A DNA stretch of 64,000 nt. Source: Macrostomum hystrix. Its lineage: Eukaryota; Platyhelminthes; Macrostomidae. The notes beneath the pieces are model-generated. The model worked only from the letters and a program-made list of their open reading frames with translations, was not told the DNA's origin and did no database searches. Shown here piece by piece: positions 43,408 to 55,084 of the stretch. The position numbers and the translations under genes are program-made. Location: NCBI GenBank assembly GCA_950097015.1, contig CATNEN010000039.1:15470501-15534500 (forward strand), read 5' to 3'. Each line of letters begins with the position of its first letter. The first letter of the stretch is position 1.

Positions 43408-46342
43408 ATGCCAATGAAATGCTGTCTTCCAAAGTGTACAAGTAACTACAAATCTGGTGAGAAGGTGACAGTGTATAGCTTTCCAAAGGATAAAGAAGAC
43501 TACAGCATGTGGATCCGAGCTTTGCCACCAAATGTTAAGGTACGGTGCTATTGCTGCTATTGCATATTCTTGTCTTGCTTAATTCACATGCTAATGGAAC
43601 ATTAGTACAATATGATATAATACTTACTGTTTTAGAGTCCATCTAAATACATGGGCATTTGCCAAAAACATTGGCCAACAAATGCACCAATGTTAAAGGT
43701 CAAGCGATTCATGCGCCCTATGGACCCACCAAGTGTATTCCCAAATCTTCCAACAGGCTCTCTTCGCCTGACTGAGCCAAGTAAGTATATCTCATAGCAA
43801 GGTTAAATATTACAGTTTGTACCAAATGATAGGCTTTCTATAATATTTTACTTAATTAAGTTTTTGTCTGATTTCATACCTTACATATTATTATTCTTAC
43901 TTCAGAGCACTCTAGAGATGTTCAACGCCGCGGTATTCTGTTAAACCAGCGGGCTCAAATTGCTGATGAAATGGACTCATTCAATGAGACTGATCGGATT
44001 CACTCATGGAGTTCCTTTGTTGAGAAATCTGCCACCCTTGACTTCGTTGCAAATGAGTGGATAGTGCAGCGTGACGAATCATGTGTGCGATTTGTCCTTC
44101 TTTGGGAACTAAGAGTTGAATGCTCAATTTCAGTCATGTCCGACTTTTCTGTTATTGCAAATCGTCATAACACCCCAGTGTCAGTGTCTGAGCTGCTGGG
44201 TTTTCAACATCGACTTGAGCGCTACAGCCAATTGGAAGCAGTACAAAATAAAGTTCGACAAGCTGAAGTAAATCCAATCAAGGAATTCAATGCATATTTG
44301 GACGCACTACAGCCACTTTGTCAGGAGCTGCAGAACCCGCGCCATTCATTCCTTGTTCGACAGCTGCAACTGAGTGTTGTTCAGCATCATGGCGTACGGT
44401 ATGCTGCAAATGATATAATGACAGCTGCCAGAATGTACTTCACCAGTCGTGCTGGCTATCGTGCAATGAGAGAGTTCGCCTGTCTACCACATCCAGACAC
44501 TCTCAAACGTCATCTGGGTGGACTTGGCAGCATTGGAACCGACACCGACTGTCAGCAAATTGTCAAGTCGAATTTCGAATACAACACACCGTCTCAGTGC
44601 CTGTGCTCAATCATCTTTGATGAAGTGTATGTGCAACCTTCACTTCGTCTCAAAGGTGTCCATGTAGTTGGCTTTGCTGAGGATGTTCCACAGAAGCTTG
44701 CTCGGACTATTCTCGCCATTATGGTAAAACCATTTATGGGCGCACCTGCGTTTGTTGCCAGACTTGTGCCAATCTATAGTTTACAGCCTGCTTTTTTACA
44801 CAGACAGGTTGTACGACTTATTGAAATTGTCCACGGCTGTGGTGGTACAGTTGTGAGCTTGATTTGCGATAATCACTTCACTAACCAGAACTGTTTCAAA
44901 CTGTTTCATTGCGACACAAACACACCATGGCTTGCCGAAAACCCTGCAGACGCAGAGAAACCATTGTTTCTGTTGTTTGACACAGTGCATTTGTTTAAGA
45001 ATATAAGAAATAATTGGTTCACTCAAGCGCACAAGGAGATCGATTTTCACCCATCAGCAGATAAGCAGGAACGTGTTTGCCGAGCACGCTGGAATGATAT
45101 TGTTGAAATCGAGGAGCGATCCCGTGGACAAGTAGTTCGCCCGACTTCAGTCAACTCTGTCGCGTGCAATCCGTCTCCACTGGAGCGACAAAAGGTGTCA
45201 CTAGTTGTCGACATCTTCAACGAGAAGACGGTTGCCGCACTTCGTGTTAACGGTCGCCATGACTCAGCCGACTTTGTGGACCATGTGGTCACCTTTTGGA
45301 AAATAGTTAATGTTAAATCACCAGAATCACACGTTGCCTTGAATGACAAACTTAGGGCTCCAATTACGTCGGAAGAATCTAGCAGCTTGACACATTTACT
45401 TAATTTCTCCGCACTGGTGGAGCGCATGCCGGGTGGACGAGGTGCGGGACGCGGTCGGTCGCTCACCACAGAGACGCGCAACGCTTTAATCCAGACAACA
45501 AGAGGTCTGGTGGGCCTCAGCAGACACCTTCTAACCAACCATCGATTTTCTTACGTTCTTCTTGGTGAGTTCTTTGCATTATTTACATGCAGCAATCAGT
45601 TTTTGAATAATTGTTGCTAGGGAATGAATTTAATGAATTGTGGGGATGCAGGTCACGGCTATCTAATGGGTCACGAAATTGTCTTTAAGGTGTACTGCAA
45701 TCAGACAGATTGGAGGCCGAGTTCGCTCTCTACCGCCAGGGCCACGGCGGGTGTTACTACATAACAGTCGAGCAAGTTATGGCCAGTGCTCGGCTGCACC
45801 GAATGAAATTGTACGGAGCGCTTCAGAACAGCTTTGAGGCTCATGAGCCGGCGACATGCTGTTCCGATGGGATGAAGGACTCTGATCTAGAGGTGTTTGA
45901 TCAGCTTCAAGACAAGATCAGCCACAATACAGATGAGGAGAATGCTTCTTTGTACTATATTTCCGGTTACGTTGCTGCTAAAGAGCATCTTCCAGAAGTT
46001 TTTGAAGCATTTGCAACTGAGTTTCCTGGCGGTAGCGAATTTACATCGCTGCTATCTCGTGGCAAGCTCCGGCACCCGCCAGAGTGGCTTTTAGTTTTCT
46101 CCAGCCTGTGCTATGCTTTTTTCTCCTCTGTCAAGATCCACTGCGTCAACTATTGTGTCCGATCTTTTATTAACGTTTTTGAAGCTTTCATGGATGTAAC
46201 TGTTTCAGATCCAGCTCAGGTTAGCCGCATTTCCAGGAGGTTAGCTAACACATTTTTTAAAGGACTCGTGCGTCGTGATTCGGACCATGTACGAGAGACG
46301 CCCGGCAGTGGACGGCGTCTGCGAAAGTTAGCATCAAGTTAG
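43408..46342 (+). CDS. P-element/THAP9-like transposase, four exons
   Basis: Exons 43408-43539, 43636-43780, 43906-45564 and 45705-46342 join in phase at GT-AG sites (introns 96, 125 and 140 bp), giving 857 residues. The THAP zinc finger is at the N-terminus (MPMKCCLPKC; C53-x2-H56 in GICQKHW). The P-type catalytic core shows IIFDEVYVQPSLRLKG (D331), SLICDNHFTNQNC (D414) and LLFDTVHLFKNIRNNW, then in exon 4 RLEAEFALYRQGHGGCYYIT, the region of the final catalytic Glu (E649 or E651). THAP binds the element ends, and P transposases use GTP. The length is near THAP9 and Drosophila P. The last splice acceptor was chosen because it keeps frame; a different one would change a few residues. No stops or frameshifts were seen. 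Confidence 0.82.
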
Positions 46343-47334
46343 TTATGAGCTGTTTGTACGCTTTTTGAGAAATCCGTGACATTCTATCAACACACCGAGT
46401 TCGTATAAAACTTGAACACCCATTGTACACTTAGACACCTCTAATTTAAACAAACGAAGTGGACACTGGAAAATATCGAAATATCCAACCAAAAATGCAA
46501 TAAGCCAAAATCGGAGGCAACATAGCTCGTAGAATTGAAGCGAACATTGTTAATTGATTGAGCATGTAATTTGACCCATAGTCCATGGTTGTCCATGTTT
46601 TATACAGACCCAATTCACATTCACGTCATTGAATATGCTTATGCTTTCATAAGTTGGTTTATGCATCTGTTGCTGCTTTCATACGTTGGTTTAAACATTT
46701 GTTGCTGCTTTCATAAGTTGGTTTCTGCATTTTACTGCTGTTGCCTACCCAATAGTTGCCACAGTTTCTATACACTATACACTATACACAGTCTTATATT
46801 TGCAGCCTTACATACATATTTGCCTTACTGTAGCTATCAATTGAGATTAAAGTACAATGAGCTGCTGTGCAACAAGCAACCAGTTCAGTTCAACATTTTT
46901 TGTTTCCAGTCCAACAACGATACATCGATTGTTATCAGCACTGGCATTGTGCCAGTTTCTCTGCTTTTGCTCTTTGTTATTTTATTGTTGAAAAGATCAG
47001 GGATGGCTTTTGAAAAGTACAGACTGACGGGCTTCGTTCTTTGTTAATCTCATCTCATTTTAATTGGATTACATTAGCTCAATTGTCGGAATTATCCTTT
47101 AAATATCCTAGCTTTATTGTTCTATAATAAAGAAGGGGGTAACAGTACCTTGCTGTACATTTCTCGCGAGTACATGTAGTTGCAGCCGAAACTGTTCACT
47201 CATCTAAAAGAGGAATAAATTCTGAGCAACCCCGTGAAAAAACTAGACCTCTACATGCAACCATTTAAAAATAACAGCATTTTGAAAAATGGCCTTCAAA
47301 AAAATCTACACCATTCGGGAGTGCAGCGTCCTTC
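46343..47334. other. 3' non-coding part of the P-type element
   Basis: It contains about three tandem copies of a 31-bp unit (TGCTTTCATAAGTTGGTTT...GTTGC) at 46650-46740 and no supportable gene. Part of it is the 3' UTR of the transposase. Confidence 0.6.
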
Positions 47335-47351
47335 TACTTAAGTAGTCCTTG

Positions 47352-47590
47352 CTGTTTTGTCTTCTTAATTGTTGCTAATTGACATTCCCAACAACTAGAA
47401 AGTGACGATCAAGCATCACGAATAGTATATCCATCAAATTCAGATGTCCGAAAACCAACAGCCTACATCAGCAGACTGTTGTATGGAAACTTGAATTATT
47501 GAAATATTAAATTCATTAAAGCATATAAAACTTATCAAGTTTACATTTGCTACTATCAAGTCTTGTCAAGTGAGGCAAGTTTATTCTTAC
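47352..47590. repeat. Repeat R1, right half
   Basis: It opens with the second CTGTTTTG target copy and then matches 27741-27971 over 231 bp. With 42138-42335 it rebuilds the whole of R1. Confidence 0.92.
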
Positions 47591-47608
47591 TTGCAAGTCT
47601 TAGTAAGG

Positions 47609-48326
47609 TTAATATAGCCATAATGTGCGACTTGCAAGTCTTAGAAAGTATAGCAATATTTTTTCCCGGGATACGTCATACTCGTTGGACAGATTAGGAC
47701 AACTCATGAGGCCCACAATAACATGAAATGAAATACACCAATCCAACAGACTATCATGACTAATATGAGGAATTAGAACAAATGGTAACAGGTATAGATA
47801 GAAAAGTCTAATGAAAGTTGCTTTCCATAAGTGCAGATGTTGAAGAGGAGCTGGCTTGCGTTGAAAATCAGATGGAATATATGGTCTAGTGTGCATAAGA
47901 TGAGCATTCACTTGATTTTGCATAGACTGAGACAATTTATAGGGCCGGATACCCTCTCTAAGCATTTTCAGACCTTTCAGACCTTGGGGCAGGTGTAATA
48001 AATTATTATTAATCAATTAGACCTTTCAGACCAATGCCTTTCCAAAAGGCATGCACAGGATCACAGCAAAAAATAAGATCATATCAATGTTTAATTTTTC
48101 TAGTACAGAATGACAATAGTGATGCCTTGGATAATGCTGTTCCCTAAAATATTGATCTGTTCTGAGTTCTGCCCTTGTATCAAGAAAAACTACACACTTG
48201 CCTTTATTACATGTCTTCTCATAGTCAGTTGTCCCCTCCTGAACACAGCGATCACATCCTTCAAAGCCATTAGGACTTTTGATACACTTGACAAAATTTC
48301 GTGCTGGAGTGTCACACAGAAAGTGG
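47609..48326 (-). pseudogene. CACTA-type transposase fragment, copy D2
   Basis: Closest to the intact transposase at 35239. It contains HFLCDTPARNFVKCIKS (second Asp) and GCDRC, then D-x2-H in another frame (CCDPVHAFWKGIG), then RPYIPSDFQRKPAPLQHLHLW. Frameshifts occur near 48030 and at the repeated GGTCTGAAAGGTCT stretch near 47975. The upstream part ends abruptly at 48326, where a LINE fragment of the opposite strand begins. It is dead. Confidence 0.75.
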
Positions 48327-48790
48327 TCGGTGGTCGAGACCGTCCTGTTGTACAACGCCGAGACTTGGACGCTGACGGATTCGCTAGAACAGCAAGTCAA
48401 CGCGGCGCACGCTGGCCTGCTGCGTGCCGCCTTTAAGATCAGCGACGAGCGGATCACTAACGCGGTACTCTATCGCCGCGCCGGCCTGGCCCGTCCAAGT
48501 GAACTGCTGCGACTTCGGCGACTCCAGCTGGCAGGCCACATCATCCGCGCCGAGTCCTACTGCCCGCAGCCGGTGCAGGAGGTGCTGCTGCTAACGCTGC
48601 AGGCACCCTACCGGCGCGGCCAGGCCCGAACTCGGCGTTTCGTCGACTGCCTGCTGGCCGATGCTGGCGCCCCGGACACTGCCGGCGGTGCGGCCTTTGT
48701 CCGCGCCCAGGCTCTGAAGCGTGCACTGTGACGCTGCCTTTTCCACCTGACAGCGTACTTTGTTGTTGTTTTTGTTGTTGTTATATTGCA
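48327..48790 (+). pseudogene. 5'-truncated LINE, reverse-transcriptase C-terminus with (TTG)n tail
   Basis: The plus-strand frame to 48731 shows the C-terminal domain common to several LINE clades: TVLLYNAETWTLTD, LLRAAFKISDERITNAV, LRRLQLAGHIIRAES, then a stop. It is followed by TTGTTGTTGTTTTTGTTGTTG, a simple-repeat tail as made by target-primed reverse transcription. It is much richer in GC than its surroundings. It interrupts the CACTA fragment at 48326. It differs from the 2A/zinc-finger LINE at 2761-10745, so a second LINE family is present. Confidence 0.8.
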
Positions 48791-48799
48791 TCATGTTTT

Positions 48800-50704
48800 T
48801 CTTTAGAACCCATCAAGAAGCCAAGATAATAAGATAATGTAGCTTTTACTCAAGCTATCATTCTAATGTATGTAGTTTTTAGAGTGTTATTTGTTGTTCT
48901 AGTGTTATTTTAAATGTTGTTTTTAGAGTGGTAACTAGTAAACCAAATTCTAATACAGTGCTAGCTAGCCATATAATAGACACAAATACTGGGTGACTGA
49001 CTGACTCTGACGGAAGGCTCCTGCTTTGGCTATGTCTGCTTCTTTGTTGCCATTTTACATAAGCAAAACTGTATAGGCGCGGGTGAGGTAAGCACTCAAC
49101 AAACTGAACAAAGGTAAATGAGGAACACGTAACAACTGGTACAACAAAATATTGTACAATAAATGGAACCAATAGGAGTGTTACTTAGATCATGAAAACG
49201 TAATTAACGATCGTTCTAGCATATAGGTGTATTATTAGAATATTTTATGCGATTTTCAATCACAATCCTTTTTTGTATTTTAAACTTTAAAAAACGTGTT
49301 TTTTTTCGGAAACGTCAGGAGACGTATGGGGACGTTGTGGATTACAGTATAATTTATTTATTTTTTTAGATCGTCTCGAATTTATTAAAAAAACCTAGCG
49401 CTTTCCATGTGAATGCTTAATGATCTTCTCTCAACAAGTTTTTGCGAGTTAAACTGTGTTTTTACAACATTTTTTGTCTACGTCTTTTGGAGACCAATGG
49501 GGACCAAATGTGGATACGTCTCAATGTTATACGGGTTGGACTGCTTTTACAGGAAATGCTCTCTTCCTTGAATTTCGGGCTCCCTACAGCGGATTTAATT
49601 GACTATTAACTTTATTTGGCTCCCATTTTGTGGACTGACCAGGACGCCGTGCACCCCTGAATTTCTACCCCAGCTCTGTGACGCTGATTACCCATTTTTC
49701 ACGGACATTGGTCCCAACAACCACTCTTATTACAAGACTTGGACACAAATAGGACTATGCTGATGGCCTTACTGGGGGGGTTAAGGGCTCGAGGGTCACG
49801 CTTAAATGTTTTTTTGTTTTTTGTATTTTTTTCTGTTTTATTTCGTCTTTGGCTCTTCTGCTTCTTCTCTTGCCCCCAATGGGAGTGGATCTGAGAGTTC
49901 CTTAGCTCGGTCCGACCTCAGACCACTGCCCAGGGGCTCTCCTGATCTTGTGTTTGTTTGCCTCATTCTCTACTCTTGTCCAACCTTTCCTCTCGTCTCT
50001 CCTATCTTGAGAGGATCTCTCGTATCTCCTTTCCATTTTTCCCTTTGTAATAAAATTAATGTCCTAGCTAGAGCATGAGGAATTTTAAGCTAGCGACTAT
50101 TCACTATTCACCGGGGTCGGTGTCCTACCAATCGTTTCAATAGCAGCAGGGAAATCTGGAATTAAATAGCGTTAGAGACTGTGGTAGCGAGCGAAGCGGA
50201 ATAGATAAGCGATGAGACCCGTGTGTCGTCCTCCGGCCCGGTGAAACTCCCAATGAAAAAGAATAACACAGTATGAACGCGAAGACTCGAATAAATTGAT
50301 TAGGAGTGAGTTAATCTGTTGTGACTCGCTAAGATTCCAGAAAATAATAGGAATTGATTTGAATCTCGCTTACTTGATTTAAAAGTTACACTGACAGAAT
50401 AAGGATGTTCACACGGAAATAAATTATAGCGCGCTCACAGTGAGAAGCAAAGTTTGGTCTAACAAATTGGATATAACAATTTTACTTAAACTGGCCTAAT
50501 CCGCGCCCTACTCTTCCCGAGAGGCTCCGGTTGTCTCTGCTTTCAGCGCTGCCTCGACAGATCCTATCGGTTGGCACTCCTTCTGCCTGACGGCGAAGTC
50601 TCCGAAGAGAGCACGTACTGACTTCGACAACAAGCGCCTATCTAGACCACCCTTGTCAGCGGCGCACTCTCAAGACGCGTAGCGCCGAAAGCTACCTAAC
50701 TGAA
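48800..50704. other. Non-coding stretch, partly GC-rich
   Basis: No gene can be supported. At 49600-50080 a GC-moderate block ends in AATAAAATTAATG and could be the 3' end of an unidentified retroelement. From 50500 the sequence turns GC-rich up to the left end of the element at 50705. Confidence 0.45.
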
Positions 50705-50739
50705 CCCTAGTCGACAATGACTTTCGCCATCTTGCCATA

Positions 50740-50890
50740 TCTGACTTACAAAATCGTGCACTTTTTGCAAAGAAAGTATAAGATCTGACTTGAGTTTTCT
50801 TGACCGATCTGGCAAGATATTACAAGAAAAGTAGTCAGATCTGGCAAGATCGTTTAAGAATACAATAAGATCTGTTAAGATTTTTGCAAG
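50740..50890. promoter_or_regulatory. Left subterminal AGATCTG repeats
   Basis: Five to six motifs of the type ATATCTGACTT, AAGATCTGACTT and GATCTGGCAAGAT in 150 bp next to the CCCTAGTCGACAAT end. The right end at 61740-62145 has the same motif set. Confidence 0.55.
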
Positions 50891-51081
50891 AATTTATAGT
50901 GACGGATCCCGATTTTCATGCACTTTGAATTATTGAAATTATTAGGAAGAACGTTCAAATTAAGAAAGCAAGTCAGTTTTCAAGAGACGATAAGTGCTTA
51001 AAACCTTATTGGTTCTCATACGGATCCTTAATTCGATATAATCCTTAAATCTTAATCCATAATCCTTTAATTCTTGCCTTA

Positions 51082-51379
51082 GGAATAGGCAATGTGAATA
51101 GGCAATGCGAATGCTACATGAATTGGCAACGCAACGTGAATAGGCAATGCGAATGGGCAGTGTGTATAGGCAACGTGAATAGGCAATGTGAATGCTACAT
51201 TAATTGGCAACGCAACGTGTATAGGCAACGTGAATAGGCGACGTGAATAGGCAACGTGAATGCTACATGAATTGGCAACGCAACGTGAATAGGCAATGCG
51301 AATGGGCAGTGTGTATAGGCAACGTGAATAGGCAATGTGAATGCTACATGAATGGGCAACGCAACGCAACGGGAATGAG
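51082..51379. repeat. 12-bp tandem repeat with higher-order units
   Basis: Units such as GTGAATAGGCAA and GCGAATGGGCAG repeat about 24 times. A longer unit opening GAATGCTACATGAATTGGC recurs at about 51107, 51188, 51257 and 51337. The array is open on the minus strand, but it has no other sign of coding. Confidence 0.8.
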
Positions 51380-51389
51380 CAATGACAGT

Positions 51390-51918
51390 TTAATTATGTT
51401 CATTTAGTAGCAAAATAGGTGCGACAAAAGTAATTTTCGAGTTCGCTAAAGGGATTAGTACACACTTTCGGCGTAGATATCTGCAGTCGACCTTTAACTG
51501 GTCCTCAGAGATCGGGACATCTTGTCGATCCCGCTCGAGAACGAACAGATCGATTAGCGGCACATCAGTGCACATGCTGAAATGCGTCTGAAAATGTGTC
51601 GCTTTGGGGAGAGGAGCAACTGTAGCGACCGTTTCGGATTCAAACTTTAGAATCGTGCCAAAGCATCTCGCGTTCGAATCGGGCTGCTGATACTCGCAGA
51701 TATAACTGACAGATGAACCTTTGCGCTTATTGCTGATACTGTGAAAAGAGATGCCATTAATCTTCATTGATTCAGGTGTCCGGCGTGATCGGCCTCGGCT
51801 CGCCTTTCTTCCTTGAATAAACCGAAATGTTTGAGCCGCTCGAGGACTTTTGATGAAAAACCAATCAAGCAGCAACATGCTTCTGCTCATTTTCGTTGAC
51901 CAAAACCGTTGCTCCCTA
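51390..51918 (-). CDS. Unassigned last exon, possible transposase C-terminal domain
   Basis: A frame of about 175 residues follows a TTTCTTAG acceptor at about 51919 and ends at 51390. Blocks VSYICEYQQ, ARCFGTILKFES, VPLIDLFVLERD and LRRKCVLIPLANSK recall, in order and spacing, the C-terminal region that follows the catalytic core in many animal Tnp2/CACTA-like proteins. I cannot match it further. No catalytic motifs are present, and the upstream exons were not found. Its position near the left end of the element at 50705 fits a transposase tail. It could instead be an unrelated fragment. Confidence 0.35.
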
Positions 51919-52397
51919 AGAAAATAAAGAAAAGGAAATAAAGTTATTAAGGAACCTATATACAGATATTAAAGCCAAAATTTCATGCAATGTGAAAATG
52001 AAAATGTTACTAAGTTGCTTAATTTGCTAAAAATGCCTTTACCTAGCTAAGCTATGCCTATTGCTTTGCTATTTGCTATAGCATGTTACACTTTACTTTT
52101 TAAATCAAAAGTTAATAAAGATTACCTAGTCAAGAAAGATGCACTTATGGTTGGGGTTATGGATAGAGTGATAAAAGTATATTGTAATTGAGTTAAACTG
52201 AACATTGCTAGTAATATAGATGCATACAAAATTTTAGGCATATGTATTATATAATCTGAACTATAGCTGCCCAATCATTACACAATTTCCCTTGAATTCA
52301 GCTAAAAATTTTTTTCCTTAAAAATCAAGTAGCAAAAACAACCAGCATAGCATCTAGATACACATAAAAGATGCATAGATTCACTAAAAGATTCACT
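51919..52397. other. Non-coding spacer
   Basis: AT-rich, nothing recognised; it may hold lost exons of the gene ending at 51390. Confidence 0.4.
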
Positions 52398-52405
52398 ACC
52401 TTATC

Positions 52406-52686
52406 CATACATGCGCAACACCCGGCCGACCCGGCCGAACCGGCCGGGTGAAACGAGGGCTAAGCAAGGTAAGTCGCAAAAACCAATTGACCAAGCGCAA
52501 AAAAATCAAAGGGGGGACCAAGGGACAAAAAAGGAAGGCGTGAAGAAAAGGAAAAAGGGGAGAGAAAAAGAGAGCAAATGAGAGCAAACTAAGTCGTAAA
52601 TAGAGCAATGAAACGAACTAAGTCGCAAATGAGAGCAAAAACTAAGTCGCACGGCCGGCTAAGATTCGGGAGGTTGCGCATGTATG
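52406..52686. mobile_element. MITE, 281 bp, 8-bp target duplication ACCTTATC
   Basis: A perfect 14-bp inverted terminus, CATACATGCGCAAC at 52406-52419 and GTTGCGCATGTATG at 52673-52686, is flanked by ACCTTATC on both sides (52398-52405 and 52687-52694). Just inside the left end is a GC-rich palindrome (CCCGGCC...GGCCGGG). The middle has repeated AACTAAGTCGCAAATGAGAG-like units. It has no gene. The 8-bp duplication fits hAT or P-type mobilisation. Confidence 0.9.
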
Positions 52687-52694
52687 ACCTTATC

Positions 52695-53661
52695 TCTAGT
52701 GTAAGTGAATTAAGCCAAGTGACAGGCACAAAAATAAGAAGGGTTAAATGACAATGTACATATTTTTAACCCCATTTAATATCAAATATATAAATATGAT
52801 TACCTTATATAAGCTATATAGTTCAATATAGGTTGCTTCTCTAAAATTATATCTGCAACTTTGGGTTTTCTTGACCATTTTTATAGGCAACACACTTACT
52901 AGAGTTTTTATTAGATAAAATGTAGGGGTCAGGCAATATCACTTTTAGAGAGTTGATCAAGATTCAAGATTAGTGCATTAGGCCTATGAGTGTAAAATAG
53001 TAAAAAAGACTGTTGACTGAAATTAACAATCATAATCATCAAACAGTATCTAGTGCTTATTTACTCTAGTCCAGTATATATTATGATTCTACAAAGTTTC
53101 TTCCTGGAACCCATCACTTGCATATAAAAGAGAACTTTTTTGCTAATTTTTTCTAAAGTTGTGAAGAAGTACAACTGTAGACTAAATAAAATTATAAAAT
53201 AAAATCTTGAATCTTAACCTTTTTTGAGATCTCAAAACCAAGATTGAGATTGAAAAAAGTGCCAAGATCACTATGATTGAGATTTAGATATCGTCCAACC
53301 TCTAATAAAATGGTAGTCCTATGACCACTCTGAACTAATAATGGCTTACATGTATATATAGCCAATGGAAACAGCAGTGATTACCAAGGTTGCACTGATC
53401 CATGTCTACATGCATAATGTTGAAAGTTAGTTAACTTTTTTTGCTTAAATAATTAGGCCTAACTAAGGGTAATACTGAATTGATAAATAACTAACGGTAT
53501 TAATAAAATATTGAATAATAATAGGTCTAACACTAAACTAAATATCAGTTGCTATTTATTAGCACTAGTTTCTGAAAAATAGCCGTAGTTGTTGAGATAT
53601 TTAACCTAATTACTAGAATTACTAGAGAAAATTTCGAAAAAAAACAATAATCATTTTATTA
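52695..53661. other. AT-rich non-coding stretch
   Basis: About 970 bp, nothing recognised, up to the outer element of the nest at 53662. Confidence 0.5.
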
Positions 53662-54064
53662 GGGTAATGTATCATCAACCCATAGTCAGGAAGGTGGCCT
53701 CTGAGGCGGAAAATTCCGGCGCACACAAAGGGTCTCGGAGCACATCGGCGCACAAGTGCGGCACACACAAAGGGTCTCGGCGCATTGGCTCATAAGCTGC
53801 AGTACACACTATAAATTCCAAGAAGTCGTAATTTGTCGTAAATTGCATATTTGTTATTCTAACGGCATTTTTCAAATATTGAAATTGTTCATAATTTTTT
53901 AAATTGTATGATTGAACATCTTGTATCATTGTCGTAACTCGTAAATATTTTTCGTATTTCCTGTTTCCCATCAACTGTCCGAACTGTGTTACAACTTACA
54001 ATTACTGCTTTCGTTTCGATTCAGTTTTTTTCAATATTACATATAAATCTGCGATCTGTGAATG

Positions 54065-54717
54065 TGATGTAGACCGATTTCAAAACCGAAAAACCGCCAA
54101 TTTTGTTTTAATACACGTAAAATGCAATTATTTGTTTTAAATGCGAAAATCTTTTATATTTTGTTTTAATACACGTAAAATACAATTATTTGTTTTAAAT
54201 GCGGAAATACGTTGTTTTAATAGGGTATAATTATTTGTTTTAAATGATACGTTTTTGGGTATAAATACAGGAGTAAAATTGAGAGGAAAACTAACCTTGT
54301 TCAACGCAGTTGACAACAAAGTTCGTATAACATACTCAGAATCGTGTTCTTTCATTCTTTTAAAACATACGGAGACAAATACCAAGAAAGATTCAAGAGA
54401 AAGAAAGATATAGAAAGTATTGCTGTACACTTGAGATCATTGGTAACGCTCTTTGGAAAGCCTATACTCAGAAATACATCCATGCGATAATTAATCGGCC
54501 AGAATAACTAAATACGCTACCTTAGACCAACTAAAGACGATATTCAAAGATAACTAAATACGCTACCAAGAAATTCTTTTGGATATATAGAATACATTCT
54601 CAGAAATTAATTCTAAGAAACATTAACAGTAAAGATTACAACAACTTTGGGAACAGCAGTGGGATTCGCATTATTGGAAATAAAATTTAGTAATAATATA
54701 GACAGAGGCCTACAACA
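54065..54717 (+). repeat. 5' long terminal repeat
   Basis: 653 bp, TGATGTAG...CTACAACA. It contains a TATA box (TATAAATA, 54260-54267), and AATAAA at 54679-54684 near the end, the expected promoter and polyadenylation signals. Confidence 0.92.
54260..54267 (+). promoter_or_regulatory. LTR TATA box
   Basis: TATAAATA in the 5' LTR, with the same site in the 3' LTR at 59206-59213. It is the only good core promoter in the LTR, so transcription should start about 30 bp downstream. Confidence 0.65.
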
Positions 54718-54721
54718 ACTT

Positions 54722-54739
54722 TGGTGGCAGCGGTGGGAT
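54722..54739 (+). promoter_or_regulatory. Putative primer binding site
   Basis: TGGTGGCAGCGGTGGGAT, four bases after the LTR. It starts with TGG, as expected for pairing with a tRNA CCA end. The tRNA species was not determined. Confidence 0.6.
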
Positions 54740-54778
54740 CTCAAGAACAGCGTGAAAGTAATAGAACAGTACTCAGAA

Positions 54779-55057
54779 ATGTCACCTCTAATTCTGATCT
54801 TAATGGTCATGATGAACCAGCAGCCAGGTCTCCCATCACTATTCGGAAGTCAGCAGGAGACAGTAAAGAAGACAGCAGGAAGAGGAAGAAGAGAGCATGA
54901 AACGATCACAAAGGACAATTTCCACATGTTTAACAGATGCTACATGTGCGGAACTCCAGGAACAGCAACAGTGAGGAGAACTGAAGAGGAATTAAGGAAC
55001 ATGAGACCAGGTTACCACATATGCAAAGTAATCCTGAGACGATATGAGAATAAGTAA
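54779..55057 (+). CDS. Small ORF at the gag position of the LTR element
   Basis: Ninety-two residues from ATG at 54779. A basic middle (KKTAGRGRREHE) is followed by a Cys/His arrangement RCYMCGTPG...GYHIC, which could bind zinc but is not the classic CCHC knuckle. It is too short for a capsid. I do not recognise it. It may be the remnant of gag left by the deletion that removed protease and RT. Confidence 0.35.
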   Translation: MSPLILILMVMMNQQPGLPSLFGSQQETVKKTAGRGRREHETITKDNFHMFNRCYMCGTPGTATVRRTEEELRNMRPGYHICKVILRRYENK

Positions 55058-55084
55058 AGGATTAATTGAGGTCTTAGCGCGATT

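Larger units (their letters stand above)
42336..47351 (+). mobile_element. P-type DNA transposon, 5016 bp, with inverted ends and 8-bp target duplication
   Basis: The termini are CAAGGACTACTTAAGTA at 42336-42352 and its exact complement at 47335-47351. The inverted similarity continues for about 60 bp (GAAGGACGCTGCACTC on both arms); the left arm has nine extra bases. CTGTTTTG flanks both sides (42328-42335 and 47352-47359), the 8-bp duplication known for P elements. The same locus without the insert is present at 27548-27971. A four-exon THAP transposase lies inside. Ends, duplication and gene are all in order, so the copy looks young. Confidence 0.92.

Noticed and set aside
46571-47047. 158-residue hydrophobic ORF in the P-type element.
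   Set aside because: It lies after the transposase stop, over a short tandem repeat, and matches no family; it is probably chance.
51079-51369. Minus-strand ORF over the 12-bp array as a repeat protein.
   Set aside because: The unit is a multiple of three, so any frame without a stop stays open; nothing else suggests a gene.
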